Source of the DNA: JACDBE01 sp051002015
GTDB lineage: Bacteria; Actinomycetota; Acidimicrobiia; Spongiisociales; UBA5794
Direction: 5' to 3'
Length of the DNA: 12,457 nt
NCBI GenBank assembly: GCA_051002015.1
Contig: JBPCMS010000086.1
Location: 1-12,457 of the forward strand
Position numbers and translations under genes: made by a program. The notes under the pieces were generated by a model. That model was not told the origin of the DNA and made no database searches. It saw only the letters and a list, made by a program, of their open reading frames with translations. Numbering within the stretch: position 1 is the first letter of the stretch; each line of letters opens with the position of its first letter. Of this stretch, positions 7,459-12,457 are shown in pieces.

Positions 7459-7485
7459 GAGCGAGCGCGGATAGGCGCTCGCTCT
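7458..7485. repeat. Perfect 11-bp inverted repeat (operator- or hairpin-like)
   Basis: AGAGCGAGCGC and its exact reverse complement are separated by the 6-base spacer GGATAG. It sits between two minus-strand genes, 36 bases before the downstream start. It could be an operator for a dimeric regulator overlapping the TAAGAT promoter candidate. Alternatively it could be a hairpin that ends transcription from paralogue A; there is no T-run on either side, so an intrinsic terminator is less likely. Confidence 0.75.
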
Positions 7486-7516
7486 TGCGCTGTTGTTGAT
7501 GGCTCTTCGGCTGACG

Positions 7517-7595
7517 CCTCATCGCGGTGCGGTTGGGGTCCCCAGCCCCAACCGCCGGGTCTCCTTCTATCGGCGGAGCCTCTTAGCGGTGCGGT
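7517..7595. repeat. Imperfect 17-bp direct repeat pair
   Basis: A 17-base unit at 7517-7533 (CCTC, three variable bases, GCGGTGCGGT) recurs at 7579-7595 with 15 of 17 bases matching. The copies are 62 bases apart and each overlaps one of the inverted repeats. This suggests a small duplicated palindromic element rather than unrelated hairpins. Confidence 0.5.
7529..7555. repeat. Perfect 10-bp inverted repeat
   Basis: GCGGTTGGGG and CCCCAACCGC form an exact 10-bp stem around a 7-base loop, TCCCCAG. It is the second of several inverted repeats in the gap between paralogue A and the six-helix gene. No T-run follows on either strand. Confidence 0.75.
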
Positions 7596-7617
7596 CTCCG
7601 CCGCCCCCGCTCGGGGC
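7571..7617. repeat. Two further short inverted repeats after paralogue A
   Basis: CGGCGGAG at 7571-7578 pairs with CTCCGCCG at 7596-7603 across a 17-base loop. Starting in the base that ends it, GCCCC at 7603-7607 pairs with GGGGC at 7613-7617. The second stem begins 18 bases beyond the stop of paralogue A on the minus strand, a position suitable for 3'-end formation or a transcript-stabilising structure. Confidence 0.5.
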
Positions 7618-7635
7618 AAGGCGGGGATCGGCGGC

Positions 7636-8520
7636 TCAGAAACGGTCGCATGCGTCCGGGGAGTAGATCCCCCGCACCGCACCCTCGGCCAGCGGCCCCC
7701 ACAGCAGGAGGTTGCCGGTCTCGATGCTGCTCACCGTCCAGATCTGCCCGAGGTCGGGGTCCTCGCCCTCCTCGACCTCGAAGCTGTCGTAGATCTCCTG
7801 GAGGTTCCGGAACGAGTCCCCCAGCCTGATCCCGGACAGCGTGCCCAGCTCCGCCGCCTCGTTGCTGAAGCCGCCGTACGACAGATCGAGCCGGAACCCG
7901 CCGAAGGTCTCGGTGGCGTCGGGGTCGACCACGATCACGGCGGCGAAGGGACCCCAGAACACGATCCGCTCGGAGTCCTCGTCGCAGACCCCGAACTCGC
8001 CGCTCGAGGGGCGGGGCCCGGTGTCATCGGTTGGGTCGCCAAGGCTGGCGATGAGCCTGCCAACCGCCTCGGCGGCCGGTCGGCCGAGGGCGATGGGGCC
8101 GACGCCGTCCGAGGCCAGGGTCAGCTCCTCGACCGGGACCGGGTCGCCCTGTCCGGTATACGGCTCGAACTCTCCCGACGGGGCTCCGGTCCCGTCGGTG
8201 TCGGCCGGCGTGGCATCGGTGTTCTCCCCGTCGGGCACGGTTGTCGACGTGGCGCCCGGGGCGGCGGTGGTCTCGCCGGTGAGCGTGGTGTCGGTGGCGG
8301 TCCCGAGATCGCCCCCGTCGCTGCTGAAGAGCTGGAACAGGGCGATGCTGGCCACCACCAGCAACAGCCCGACCACCATCCCGGTGAGCAGCGGGGAGCG
8401 CGGAGGGGGTTCTCCGGAGCGGGGGTCGTGCGGTCTCCCCGGTTGGTCGTACCCACCGGGGATCTCCTCGTACGGCTCGATCCCGGCGAAAGGATCGTTC
8501 GGATCGAAGCGGTCGCTCAC
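7636..8520 (-). CDS. Paralogue A: single-TM protein with exported WGP/YSP domain, next to LCP fusion
   Basis: The 294-residue product has a cytoplasmic N-terminus rich in Asp/Pro/Gly, one helix (about 44-65), a Thr/Asp-rich linker (70-118) and an exported domain (about 123-294). I do not recognise the family. The exported domain shares blocks with the C-terminus of the gene at 10564-11805: GDPVPVEEL, a Cys at 179, WGPFAAV, TLSGIRLGD, LQEIYDSFE, LLLWGP and GIYSPDACD. Cys179 and Cys291 are conserved in both and may form a disulfide. A WGP motif occurs twice inside the domain, hinting at an internal duplication. The start is GTG with AGGAG 5 bases upstream. It follows the LCP fusion by 69 bases on the same strand. 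An envelope role with the LCP enzyme is inferred from context only. Confidence 0.85.
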   Translation of the reverse strand: MSDRFDPNDPFAGIEPYEEIPGGYDQPGRPHDPRSGEPPPRSPLLTGMVVGLLLVVASIALFQLFSSDGGDLGTATDTTLTGETTAAPGATSTTVPDGENTDATPADTDGTGAPSGEFEPYTGQGDPVPVEELTLASDGVGPIALGRPAAEAVGRLIASLGDPTDDTGPRPSSGEFGVCDEDSERIVFWGPFAAVIVVDPDATETFGGFRLDLSYGGFSNEAAELGTLSGIRLGDSFRNLQEIYDSFEVEEGEDPDLGQIWTVSSIETGNLLLWGPLAEGAVRGIYSPDACDRF

Positions 8521-8525
8521 CTGAG

Positions 8526-8530
8526 CTCCT
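8526..8530 (-). promoter_or_regulatory. Shine-Dalgarno site for paralogue A
   Basis: AGGAG on the minus strand lies 5 bases before the GTG at 8520 and supports this non-ATG start. It is the clearest ribosome site among the minus-strand genes here, suggesting independent initiation rather than coupling to the LCP gene. Confidence 0.6.
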
Positions 8531-8559
8531 GGCTGGTTGTCGGGGGCGGCACGCCCGGC

Positions 8560-8565
8560 ATTGTA
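8560..8565 (-). promoter_or_regulatory. Possible internal -10 element (TACAAT) before paralogue A
   Basis: TACAAT on the minus strand is close to the TATAAT consensus and stands out in this GC-rich DNA. It lies in the 69-base gap after the LCP stop, 39 bases before the paralogue A start. No matching -35 box is seen 16-18 bases upstream. Confidence 0.3.
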
Positions 8566-8589
8566 CGAGCGGCGGGGAGAAAGGCTGGG

Positions 8590-10542
8590 CTACGACGTTC
8601 TGATCGGCGCCAGATCGGGGAAGACATCCCCCAGCACCTGGTCGAACGGCACCGTCGGCACCAGCACCGATTCACCGGCCGAGGTGCGCTCGTCCTCGAC
8701 CGGGATGGCGATCCGCTCCAGATGGTCGACGTCGATACCGCGCAGGTTCCACAGCAGGGAGAGGGCGTCTCCCATCCCCAGCCCGTCATCGATGCTGAAG
8801 GCGCCGGTGAGGCCGGAGACCGTCCTGGTCAGGTCTTCGAACGAGTCGAGCCTGCTCAGCTCGGCGAACACCTGGAGGATCACATCCTGCTGCCGCTCGT
8901 TGCGGGTCAGATCGTTGACCCCTTCCATGGTCCGCCACCGTCCGTCCACCAGCTCCTGGGTCCGGCGCGAGCGGACCCAGGACAGCGCCTGGGCACCGGA
9001 GGCATGGGTGCAGCCTGCGGGGAGCTGCAGCTCGGACTTGGAGTCGCGCACCGGGTGGTCGACGCAGATCTCGATTCCGCCCACCTGGTCGACGATCTCC
9101 TCGAATCCCTCGAAGTCGAACAGGGCGAAATGGTCGATGTGGATCCCGGTGAACTGCCTGACCGCCAGTGACAGCAGGGTGGGCCCCTCGATCCCCCTGT
9201 CGGGACAGCCGGCGAGGGTGGCGTTGATCTTGTCCAGGCTGTTGGTGCACGGGTTGTTGACATAGAGGTCCCTGGGGATGGAGACCATCACGGGGTCGTC
9301 GCCGGTGGCGGGGATGATGGTGAGGATGATCACGTCGGCCAGGCTCCCCGACAGGTCGCTGCCCACGATGAGCAGCGACAGGAAGTCGCCCTCGTTGGAC
9401 GGGATGGCGGTCATCGATTGGGCCGCCCCCTCGGATATGCCGCTGAGGTCGATTCCCTCGTCCGGGAGGGGCAGGATCTCGCTGGCGGCGATGATGTCGA
9501 AGTCGAGGCGGTCGACGTTGCGCCACGAGTTCCAGATCTGGACGCCGTTGAACAGGGCGTAGCCGAGGATGACGAGCACCGCGGTGGCGACCCCGCGCTT
9601 CAGGCTGCGCAACACCGGATGCTGGTGGGCGGACGGCGGGGTCGGCGCCGCCTCGTTGACCAGGTAGCCGATCGGGGGCGCACCCAGGCTGCGGAGGCGG
9701 TCGACCGCCTGGTTCAACGTGCTCCGGTCGGTGGCCCTGGGCAGGACCAGCAGGGTCCCGTCCGCCAGCGCCCCGAGGGCGTCGATGGCGGGCCCGCCCT
9801 CCACCGGGGTGTCGACCAGGACGATGTCGGCACTGGTGGCCACGTCCTCGACGGCGCCGGCCACCTGGCTGCGGCGCAGCAGGGGGTCGGCAGCGGTGGT
9901 CCTGCCTGCGGGGATGAAGGGGAGCCGGCTGACGGAGTCGATCGCCCACAGCCGGGACGCCTGGGCGAGCGTCGCCTCGCCCCGAGCCAGCTCGACCAGA
10001 CCCGGGGAGACACCGGTCTGCCCGAAGTGGCTGAGACGACCGTCGGTGATGTCACCATCGACCAGCAGCGCCCTCCGCCCCGCCCTGGTGGCCGCAACCG
10101 CCAGGTTGAGGGCTGCGGTGGTGGCGCCCTGCCCGTCGGCGACGCCCGCCACCAGCAGGATCCTGCCCCTGGTGAGCGCCTCCATGCGGCTGGCGGCCCG
10201 CTGGTAGGCGACCGCCGCCGCCGAGTTGGGTGCGGTCAGCGTCGGGCTGGGGCTGCGCGGGGTGCTCGGGATGCTGCCCAGGCTGGGGAGGTCGAGCAGC
10301 TTGCCCACCGGCCTGGTCCCGCCGGCCAGATACCAGGCCAGCCAGCACAGGGCGGCGACGACGCCGCCGAGGACGCCGGCGACAACGGTTCCCCTGGTGG
10401 TCGGCCAGATCCGCAGCCCGATGGCGAAGGCGACCAGACCGCCGACAACCGACAGCACGTTGGGCCAGGCGAGGGCACGTCGGAGACGACTCGGATACGG
10501 GTTGGTCGCGGTCATGGCCTCATCGTGCCGGGGGTCGCTCAT
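8590..10542 (-). CDS. Fusion of Wzz/BY-kinase-like P-loop module with LytR-CpsA-Psr phosphotransferase domain
   Basis: The 650-residue protein starts with two helices (about 28-45 and 51-73). A P-loop domain of the MinD/BY-kinase type follows at about 125-300: GVADGQGATTAALNLA at 133-148, Walker A' ALLVDGDITDG at 158-168, and Walker B DIVLVDTP at 239-246. Ala140 occupies the Walker A lysine position, so ATP hydrolysis is doubtful. A third helix (about 318-337) leads to an exported LCP domain (about 387-560). Its motifs are Asp403, SIPRDLYV (Arg424, Asp425), KINATLAGC, FTGIHIDHFALFDFEGFEEI, QVGGIEICV, QALSWVRSRR (Arg524, Arg526) and RNERQQDVI. LCP enzymes transfer glycopolymers from polyprenyl-phosphate carriers to the wall. 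Fusing the polymerisation-control module to the ligase is unusual. The gene starts 21 bases after paralogue B; the flanking A and B proteins may be partners. Confidence 0.88.
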   Translation of the reverse strand: MSDPRHDEAMTATNPYPSRLRRALAWPNVLSVVGGLVAFAIGLRIWPTTRGTVVAGVLGGVVAALCWLAWYLAGGTRPVGKLLDLPSLGSIPSTPRSPSPTLTAPNSAAAVAYQRAASRMEALTRGRILLVAGVADGQGATTAALNLAVAATRAGRRALLVDGDITDGRLSHFGQTGVSPGLVELARGEATLAQASRLWAIDSVSRLPFIPAGRTTAADPLLRRSQVAGAVEDVATSADIVLVDTPVEGGPAIDALGALADGTLLVLPRATDRSTLNQAVDRLRSLGAPPIGYLVNEAAPTPPSAHQHPVLRSLKRGVATAVLVILGYALFNGVQIWNSWRNVDRLDFDIIAASEILPLPDEGIDLSGISEGAAQSMTAIPSNEGDFLSLLIVGSDLSGSLADVIILTIIPATGDDPVMVSIPRDLYVNNPCTNSLDKINATLAGCPDRGIEGPTLLSLAVRQFTGIHIDHFALFDFEGFEEIVDQVGGIEICVDHPVRDSKSELQLPAGCTHASGAQALSWVRSRRTQELVDGRWRTMEGVNDLTRNERQQDVILQVFAELSRLDSFEDLTRTVSGLTGAFSIDDGLGMGDALSLLWNLRGIDVDHLERIAIPVEDERTSAGESVLVPTVPFDQVLGDVFPDLAPIRTS

Positions 10543-10563
10543 CTTACGGTTTGCTCCGGATCG

Positions 10564-11805
10564 TCAGCGGGTCGGGCCGGCGTCGCAGGGTCGGGGTGAG
10601 TAGATCCCGAGGACCGTCCCGTCCGGGTCGCTCGACGAGACCGGTCCCCACAGCAGGGTGAACCCGTCCGAGCGCACCAGGATGAAGCTGAGAACCTGTT
10701 CGACCTCCTCGTAGCCGATTTCGAAGCCGGCGTAGATCGCCTCGAGGTCGGCGATGGTGTCGCCCACCGAGAGCCCGGACAGCGTGCTCAGGGCGGCGGT
10801 GGGGTGACCGGCCGGCTGACCGAGGAGCCGGTACCCGGCAAGCGTTCCGGTCTCGGGGTCGCCGGTGAACAGCGCGGTGAACGGCCCCCACGCCGCCGAG
10901 AAGCCCGGCTCGCCGGGACACAGCCCGAGGCTCCCGTCGTCGATCGCCGTCGCCGTGTCGGGCTGGCCGAGCGCGGCCACCAGACGCCCGAGACCGTCGG
11001 CGTCGCCGAAGTCGATAGGCCCGATGGCGAAGCCGCCGAGGTCGAGCTGCGAGATCGGGATCGGATCGCCCACCTCCTCGAACGGGCCGTCCAGCACCGA
11101 GGAGGCGATGGTGGTGGTGGGCTCGGGAGCGGCGGTGGCGGTCGGGTCGGGGTCCCCGAGCGTGGTGCCGGGCCCGACCAGCGGCGCCGCCGTGGTGTCG
11201 GTCCCGGCCGCGGTGGTGACGGTCCTCGCTACCGTGGTCGCCGTGGCGGTGGCGACGCCGGGGTCGTCGCCGCTGATCCAGGTGAGCACCCCGAACCAGC
11301 CGGCGATGATGGCGGCGACGATCCCGGCGACCAGGAGCCTCTGGTTACGCCTTTCGTTACGCCTCTGGTTACCGCCTCCTCCGCCCGCCGGCGTGGCCGC
11401 CTTCGATCGGTCGAGGTGGAGTGTCCCATCGTCGACGGGGTGCGGCGGTGGCTCGGAGACCGGGGCCGACCGGCCCGGGGTGGGCATCACCGCCGGCGCC
11501 ACCGGGTCGACGGGCAGGGTCGACGACGCCGTCGCAGCCGCCGCCACCGCCGCGGTCGGTGCCGCCGGCACCGGCGGGGGCGGGGTCGGAGCTGTCGCCG
11601 CCGCGGGGGCGCCGGTGCCGGTATCGGTATCGGTATCGGTATGGGCCGTGGCGGGGGGTGTGGGAGCGGCAGGAGCCGTGGCGGCGGCGTGCCTGGCGGG
11701 TGCCACCTTGCTGTCGATCCAGCCCCGCTTGCACGCTGCGCAGCGGGGAATCTCACGGGGGCGCGGGCTGCCGCAGAAGATGCATTGCGACAGGAGCTGG
11801 GTCAT
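10564..11805 (-). CDS. Paralogue B: zinc-ribbon, single-TM protein with exported WGP/YSP domain
   Basis: The 413-residue product starts with a four-cysteine zinc-ribbon (Cys8, Cys11, Cys22, Cys25). A long Ala/Pro/Thr-rich linker contains an HTDTDTDTGTG stretch, followed by a basic NQRRNERRNQR segment and one helix (about 157-177). A Thr-rich exported linker leads to a domain at about 240-410. That domain matches paralogue A: GDPIPISQL, Cys296, WGPFTAL, TLSGLSVGD, LEAIYAGFE, TLLWGP and GIYSPRPCD with Cys407. The start at 11805 places the ribbon at the N-terminus; the frame runs on upstream to 11973 but without recognisable sequence. No Shine-Dalgarno site precedes it. It is the first gene of the minus-strand cluster, 21 bases before the LCP fusion. 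The family is not recognised. A scaffold linking a cytoplasmic ribbon to an outer sensor domain is possible. Confidence 0.83.
   Translation of the reverse strand: MTQLLSQCIFCGSPRPREIPRCAACKRGWIDSKVAPARHAAATAPAAPTPPATAHTDTDTDTGTGAPAAATAPTPPPPVPAAPTAAVAAAATASSTLPVDPVAPAVMPTPGRSAPVSEPPPHPVDDGTLHLDRSKAATPAGGGGGNQRRNERRNQRLLVAGIVAAIIAGWFGVLTWISGDDPGVATATATTVARTVTTAAGTDTTAAPLVGPGTTLGDPDPTATAAPEPTTTIASSVLDGPFEEVGDPIPISQLDLGGFAIGPIDFGDADGLGRLVAALGQPDTATAIDDGSLGLCPGEPGFSAAWGPFTALFTGDPETGTLAGYRLLGQPAGHPTAALSTLSGLSVGDTIADLEAIYAGFEIGYEEVEQVLSFILVRSDGFTLLWGPVSSSDPDGTVLGIYSPRPCDAGPTR
11614..11643. repeat. Hexanucleotide tandem repeat (GGTATC units)
   Basis: Three exact GGTATC units at 11620-11637 are flanked by variants GGTGCC and GGTATG. 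On the minus strand they encode the alternating Asp-Thr stretch in the cytoplasmic linker of paralogue B. Slippage by a unit would change linker length by two residues without shifting the frame. Confidence 0.8.
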
Positions 11806-12017
11806 GGGGCGCAAGCTTACGGTGGGCGGTGCCGTAGCCAGAGTCTTGCCACCAGGCATCGATTGCCCGGTGGCGGTCGTAAGCTCCTGGCTGATCCTCC
11901 GGTCCGGGCATCGATTATGGCCCTTGGAAGGAGCACCACCCTTCGAGGAGCTGGCGTGCCGTCGAACCCACACCCGATCCGTTACCGGTCAGCGATGGTC
12001 GGGGCTCCCTCCCGGCC
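11806..12017. promoter_or_regulatory. Divergent intergenic region with repeated motifs
   Basis: This 212-base gap separates paralogue B (minus) from the membrane protein at 12018 (plus) and should hold both promoters. GGCATCGATT occurs twice in direct orientation, at 11855-11864 and 11907-11916. CGTAAGCT occurs once per strand, as AGCTTACG at 11814-11821 and CGTAAGCT at 11878-11885, giving inverted copies about 56 bases apart. Each contains TAAGCT, which fits a TANNNT -10 element pointing outwards towards its own gene. No -35 boxes are convincing, so the promoter reading is tentative while the repeats are certain. Confidence 0.4.
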
Positions 12018-12021
12018 ATGA
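11956..12021 (+). CDS. Possible short leader ORF upstream of the membrane protein
   Basis: A GTG at 11956 has GAGGAG 5 bases upstream and opens a 21-residue frame, VPSNPHPIRYRSAMVGAPSRP. Its TGA at 12019-12021 overlaps the next ATG by 4 bases (ATGA). An in-frame ATG at 11917 would make it 34 residues. The following gene has no Shine-Dalgarno site of its own, so reinitiation after this short ORF would explain its translation. There is no protein-level evidence; Pro and Arg are common in GC-rich chance frames. Confidence 0.35.
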   Translation: MPSNPHPIRYRSAMVGAPSRP

Positions 12022-12457
12022 GCACCGTCGCGCCCCGGCCCGCACCCGAGCGCAGCCACCGGCCGCTCCTGGGGCGCCTGCTCACCCTGTGGGGTCTGCT
12101 CGGCATCGGGTTGATCCAGCCCATCCTCGACCTGTACGGCAACAACCCCGAGGTCTTCATCGCGGGGAGAGCCGGTGCCGGCCGCATCCTGTTCTTCGTC
12201 GCCGTGGTGACGTTCGGCCCACTGCTGGTATGCGCCGTCATCCTGTTGGTCGCCGCTCGGCTGGGTGGAAACGCCGGCGCCCTGTTCGCCTACCGGGTGC
12301 TGCTCTTCGTCACCGGCTTCGTCGCCGCCACGGCGGTCGTCCTCCAGGTGTTGCCAGACAGCAACCTGGCCACGCCGATCGCCCTGCTCATCACCGCCGG
12401 TCTGGTCTGGGCCGAGGCCACCGTGGATTGGGCCCGCACCTGGCTGCGGCTGCTCGC
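12018..12457 (+). CDS. Polytopic membrane protein, N-terminal part (3' end outside window)
   Basis: An ATG at 12018 opens a frame of 146 codons with no stop before the right edge. The product has a Pro/Arg-rich N-terminus and about four hydrophobic helices: roughly 20-38, 57-80, 88-112 and 118-135. The first ends in QPILDLYGNNPEVFIAGRAG. A block of helices after a similar LDLxGxNPE loop recalls the N-terminal membrane region of some actinobacterial membrane-bound sulfatase-like proteins, but the catalytic part would lie beyond the window, so this is only a guess. No other in-frame start is seen just upstream. Its translation is probably coupled to the short ORF ending at 12021. Confidence 0.7.
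   Translation, partial: MSTVAPRPAPERSHRPLLGRLLTLWGLLGIGLIQPILDLYGNNPEVFIAGRAGAGRILFFVAVVTFGPLLVCAVILLVAARLGGNAGALFAYRVLLFVTGFVAATAVVLQVLPDSNLATPIALLITAGLVWAEATVDWARTWLRLL

Noticed and set aside
7458..7617. Intrinsic terminators
   Set aside because: Several stems are strong but none is followed by a T-run on either strand, so I list them as inverted repeats only.
7393..9171. A long plus-strand open frame (592 codons) opposite paralogue A and the LCP fusion
   Set aside because: The minus-strand genes have signal/TM features, ribosome sites and LCP motifs. The plus frame has low-complexity Gly/Arg/Val sequence and crosses a hairpin-rich gap.
9418..10599. A 393-codon plus-strand frame opposite the LCP fusion
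   Set aside because: It has no domain signal and lies wholly over a recognised gene on the other strand; high GC leaves mirror frames open.
11614..11643. CRISPR-like repeats
   Set aside because: The units are 6-base tandem repeats without spacers and lie inside a coding sequence. No repeat-spacer array is visible elsewhere.
11806..11973. Longer start for paralogue B at 11973
   Set aside because: The extra 56 residues are basic and featureless and cover the divergent promoter region. The start at 11805 places the zinc ribbon at the N-terminus.
1..12457. tRNA, rRNA, insertion sequence or phage genes
   Set aside because: I saw no tRNA-like or rRNA-like stretch, no transposase or integrase motif, and no terminal inverted repeats with target duplications.

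Overview
The window is GC-rich, densely coded DNA with many GTG starts and mostly TGA stops. Neighbouring genes often overlap by 1-4 bases. Base composition, the twin lipoprotein/oxidase content and the presence of a LytR-CpsA-Psr (LCP) enzyme suggest an actinobacterium, perhaps an uncultured Acidimicrobiia-like lineage. This assignment is inference; there is no rRNA or other marker here.

Left part, plus strand (1-6660): the tail of a membrane-anchored XRE-type helix-turn-helix protein is followed by a two-domain lipoprotein with a thioredoxin-like fold. Next comes a complete caa3-type cytochrome c oxidase operon in the Bacillus-like order ctaC-ctaD-ctaE-ctaF-ctaG. A small lipoprotein overlaps the end of ctaG. 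CtaC carries both the CuA centre and a fused cytochrome c. CtaD has all haem/CuB ligands, the helix VI glutamate, both proton-channel signatures and a two-helix C-terminal extension. CtaE and CtaF are the small subunits and CtaG is the assembly factor. The oxidase genes overlap or abut, so they are probably one translationally coupled transcript. The two lipoproteins probably act on the outer face of the membrane, but their roles are unknown.

Right part, minus strand (11805-6606, read right to left): a zinc-ribbon/single-TM protein (B) is followed by a 650-residue fusion of a Wzz/BY-kinase-like P-loop module with an LCP phosphotransferase domain. After it come a second single-TM protein (A) and a six-helix membrane protein. 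A and B are paralogues: their extracytoplasmic domains share several blocks and a conserved cysteine pair, and they flank the LCP fusion. The P-loop of the fusion lacks its lysine. This B-LCP-A cluster is the most unusual part of the window and looks like an uncharacterised cell-envelope system. The 214-base gap between A and the six-helix gene holds several perfect inverted repeats.

Far right, plus strand (about 11806-12457): a divergent intergenic region holds short direct and inverted repeats and a possible short leader ORF. The ORF stops across the start of a polytopic membrane protein that runs out of the window.
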